Origin: Alphaproteobacteria bacterium
GTDB taxonomy: Bacteria > Pseudomonadota > Alphaproteobacteria > SHVP01
Length of the DNA: 15,338 bases
Assembly: GCA_009694165.1 (NCBI GenBank)
Contig: SHVP01000058.1
Location: 1 to 15,338, forward strand
Reading direction: 5' to 3'
How positions within the stretch are numbered: position 1 is the first letter of the stretch; the number at the start of each line of letters is the position of its first letter. Of this stretch, positions 13,972 to 15,338 are shown one piece after another. Both the position numbers and the translations under genes were made by a program. The notes below the pieces were generated by a model that was not told the origin of the DNA, did not search any database, and saw only the letters and a program-made list of their open reading frames with translations.

Positions 13972-14853
13972 ATGATTCCCAAGACGATCATCGTCGGTTC
14001 AGGCAGCGTTCGCCAGGTCAGGATTGGCGGCACTGAACCCCTTGCTTTTATTGGCGGGCCCTGTGCGATCGAGTCGCGCGACCACGCGCTTATGATGGCC
14101 GATCGGATTGGGAAGATCTGCGATCGGCTGGCGATCCCTTGGATATACAAATCCTGTTACGACAAGGATTGCCGTTCGGCTCCCGACTCCTTTCACGGGG
14201 TTGGGCTCGATCGCGGCCTTGATGTACTTGAGGCGGTGCGTCAGGAATTTGGCGCACCGGTTGTATCGGATTTTTCCGATGCCGCGTGGGCTAAGCCGAC
14301 AGGCGAAGTCGTCGATCTCATACAAATCCCGGCATATCTATGCCGTCAGACGACCATCTTGCGAGCGGCGGGGGAGACCAAGAAGCCGGTCCACCTAAAG
14401 AAGGGGCAGTTCATGAGCCCTTGGAACATGAAAAACTCCGTCCGCAAGATCGAGTCGGTGGGTAACTTTCAGGTTCTATTAGCCGACCGCGGCACGTTCT
14501 TTGGCTACAACATGCTGGTGAACGACTTTCGGAATTTCCCGATCATGATGGAGACCGGGTACCCGGTTTGTTTCGACGCAACGCACTCCATTCAGTTGCC
14601 GACGTCGATGGGCAATATCTCCGGTGGTCAGCGCGAGTTCATTCCCTACTTGGTGCGCGCAGCGGCCGCTTGCGGGATCAACGCGTTGTTCATGGAGGTG
14701 CATAACGATCCGCCCAACGCCCTATCTGACGCCAATACTGTATTGGACATCCAGTACCTGGAGCGCGTGCTGGTGCACGCCAAAGCTGCCCATGAATTGC
14801 GGTTGGAGTTGCTCGACAAGTGGGGGGAGGATCGTGTCCATCTCGACCACTAG
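13972..14853 (+). CDS. kdsA: Divergent 3-deoxy-D-manno-octulosonate-8-phosphate synthase-like enzyme (metal-dependent type)
   Basis: A 293-residue TIM-barrel enzyme of the KDO8P synthase family, which condenses arabinose-5-phosphate with phosphoenolpyruvate in lipopolysaccharide or capsule precursor synthesis. It resembles the metal-dependent class exemplified by Aquifex: Cys31 (IGGPCAIES), His205 (DATHS), Glu242 (FMEVH) and Asp253 (LSDAN) are all present. PAYLCRQT, KKGQFMSPW, DRGTFFGYN and SGGQREFI match too. Two conserved motifs differ. The KANRSS loop that binds arabinose-5-phosphate reads KDCRSA (65-70), and the TDVHE strand end reads SDFSD (99-103). A related but distinct sugar-acid synthase is therefore possible. 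The ATG at 13972 directly follows an in-frame TAG; AGGAAA lies 13 bases upstream, farther than usual. It overlaps the CBS gene by 20 bases, so they form one operon. Confidence 0.75.
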   Translation: MIPKTIIVGSGSVRQVRIGGTEPLAFIGGPCAIESRDHALMMADRIGKICDRLAIPWIYKSCYDKDCRSAPDSFHGVGLDRGLDVLEAVRQEFGAPVVSDFSDAAWAKPTGEVVDLIQIPAYLCRQTTILRAAGETKKPVHLKKGQFMSPWNMKNSVRKIESVGNFQVLLADRGTFFGYNMLVNDFRNFPIMMETGYPVCFDATHSIQLPTSMGNISGGQREFIPYLVRAAAACGINALFMEVHNDPPNALSDANTVLDIQYLERVLVHAKAAHELRLELLDKWGEDRVHLDH

Positions 14854-15256
14854 CCTGACGGTTGGGCAGGTTCAACTCCTGCCCTCCCAGATTCCCAAGG
14901 TCGGAGAGCGGACGCTGCTCAAGGAGGCCTTGGAAGCGATGAGCCGCAAGCGCTTGGGCATTGTGTGCATCGTCAGCTCGGACGAACGCCTGGTAGGCGT
15001 TTTCACCGACGGTGACGTCAGGCGCATGTTGCTGAAGGACCAGCGGCCGTTCGCTGCTTTATTTGCCGACGACGTCATCGTTCACGCCAACCGCAAACCG
15101 ACGACAACATCCCCGGAGACGCCGTTGGTCGAGGCAATTCGCGTCATGGAAGACAAACAAGTATGGGATCTTCCCGTGGTGGGACGAGATGGACGCTTGA
15201 CCGGGCTTCTTCACCTTCATCCGGCGGTTAAGCAGCTTCTTAGCCTTTCTCCCTGA
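14834..15256 (+). CDS. Stand-alone CBS-pair protein resembling the C-terminal half of KdsD
   Basis: A 140-residue protein made of two CBS domains: one from about 16-65 (IPKVGERTLLKEALEAM, then VGVFTDGDVRRML) and one from about 80-137 (SPETPLVEAIRVMEDK, LPVVGRDGRLTGLLHLH). The VFTDGDVRR and LLHLH signatures are those of the CBS pair that ends arabinose-5-phosphate isomerase (KdsD/GutQ), but the SIS isomerase domain is absent. In known systems such pairs sense a nucleotide or sugar nucleotide. Here it may regulate the neighbouring synthase or an isomerase encoded elsewhere, which is inference. The GTG at 14834 is preceded by GGAGG three bases away, and the frame has no better start near the beginning of the first CBS domain. 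Translation is likely coupled to the upstream synthase, which it overlaps by 20 bases. Confidence 0.75.
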   Translation: MSISTTSLTVGQVQLLPSQIPKVGERTLLKEALEAMSRKRLGIVCIVSSDERLVGVFTDGDVRRMLLKDQRPFAALFADDVIVHANRKPTTTSPETPLVEAIRVMEDKQVWDLPVVGRDGRLTGLLHLHPAVKQLLSLSP

Positions 15257-15299
15257 AGACGTGCCGGCGTGCTTGGCGGCGGCGGCGTCTGCTGAAAAC

Positions 15300-15338
15300 A
15301 TGGATATTTCTTCCCTTGTTGCCGCCTGTAGCGAGATC
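15300..15338 (+). CDS. Possible start of a further gene, cut by the window end
   Basis: An ATG at 15300 opens 13 codons (MDISSLVAACSEI) that run to the end of the window without a stop. An in-frame GTG at 15261 also exists, and no good ribosome binding site is visible for either. The frame follows the CBS gene by 43 bases on the same strand, so a third operon member is plausible. Nothing can be said about its function. Confidence 0.3.
   Translation, partial: MDISSLVAACSEI

Noticed and set aside
14939..15256. A later ATG start for the CBS protein with AGGAGG upstream
   Set aside because: It would remove half of the first CBS domain, and the spacing from AGGAGG to the ATG is 13 bases, too long.

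Overview
The window looks like a high-GC, Gram-negative proteobacterial chromosome, most likely an alphaproteobacterium or a relative. The base composition is GC-rich throughout the central part. There is a fused-type indolepyruvate ferredoxin oxidoreductase gene, a cytochrome b561/PepSY pair and a KDO-8-phosphate synthase-like gene, and KDO is a Gram-negative outer-membrane or capsule sugar. The genus cannot be read from the sequence. No tRNA, rRNA or CRISPR array is visible.

Layout. (1) 1-430: remains of insertion sequences. One reading frame joins an IS6/IS240-type catalytic core to an IS3-type transposase C-terminus, and a plausible IS right end follows. This element cuts off the 3' three quarters of an indolepyruvate ferredoxin oxidoreductase gene (431-1248, minus). 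(2) 1273-2963, minus: a small basic-tailed unknown protein and a SAM-dependent methyltransferase. A single-domain cupin gene (3084-3473, plus) diverges from the methyltransferase. (3) 3477-6209, minus: two tandem SET-domain lysine methyltransferase paralogues with an ATGA overlap. They are followed by an APH-type kinase gene broken by a one-base frameshift and then a reading frame that seems to lack its N-terminus. (4) 6608-9242, plus: a tight leuC-leuD-RraA-type aldolase operon, probably a hydro-lyase plus retro-aldolase module. A six-codon reading frame overlaps the leuC start. (5) 9239-11548, minus: PepSY protein, cytochrome b561 (frameshifted) and amidase. The amidase meets the aldolase tail to tail with overlapping stops. 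(6) 11660-13852, plus: a two-domain VOC (glyoxalase-fold) protein and a luciferase-like flavin monooxygenase. (7) 13972-15338, plus: a visibly less GC-rich segment with a divergent metal-type KDO8P synthase-like gene, a stand-alone CBS-pair protein resembling the C-terminal half of KdsD, and perhaps the start of a third gene. This looks like the edge of a surface-polysaccharide locus.

How the genes work together. The centre is mainly small-molecule catabolism and redox enzymes (IOR, LeuCD/RraA, amidase, VOC and flavin monooxygenase) interleaved with two putative protein methyltransferase genes. The right end appears to be sugar-acid biosynthesis. At least four genes are damaged: IOR truncated by an IS, the kinase and b561 frameshifted, and a 3'-only reading frame at 3477-3797. 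The single-base lesions could be assembly errors or real decay.

The observations most worth following are the KDO8P synthase-like enzyme, whose two normally conserved active-site motifs are altered while all metal ligands remain; its overlapping CBS-only neighbour; and the tandem SET pair.
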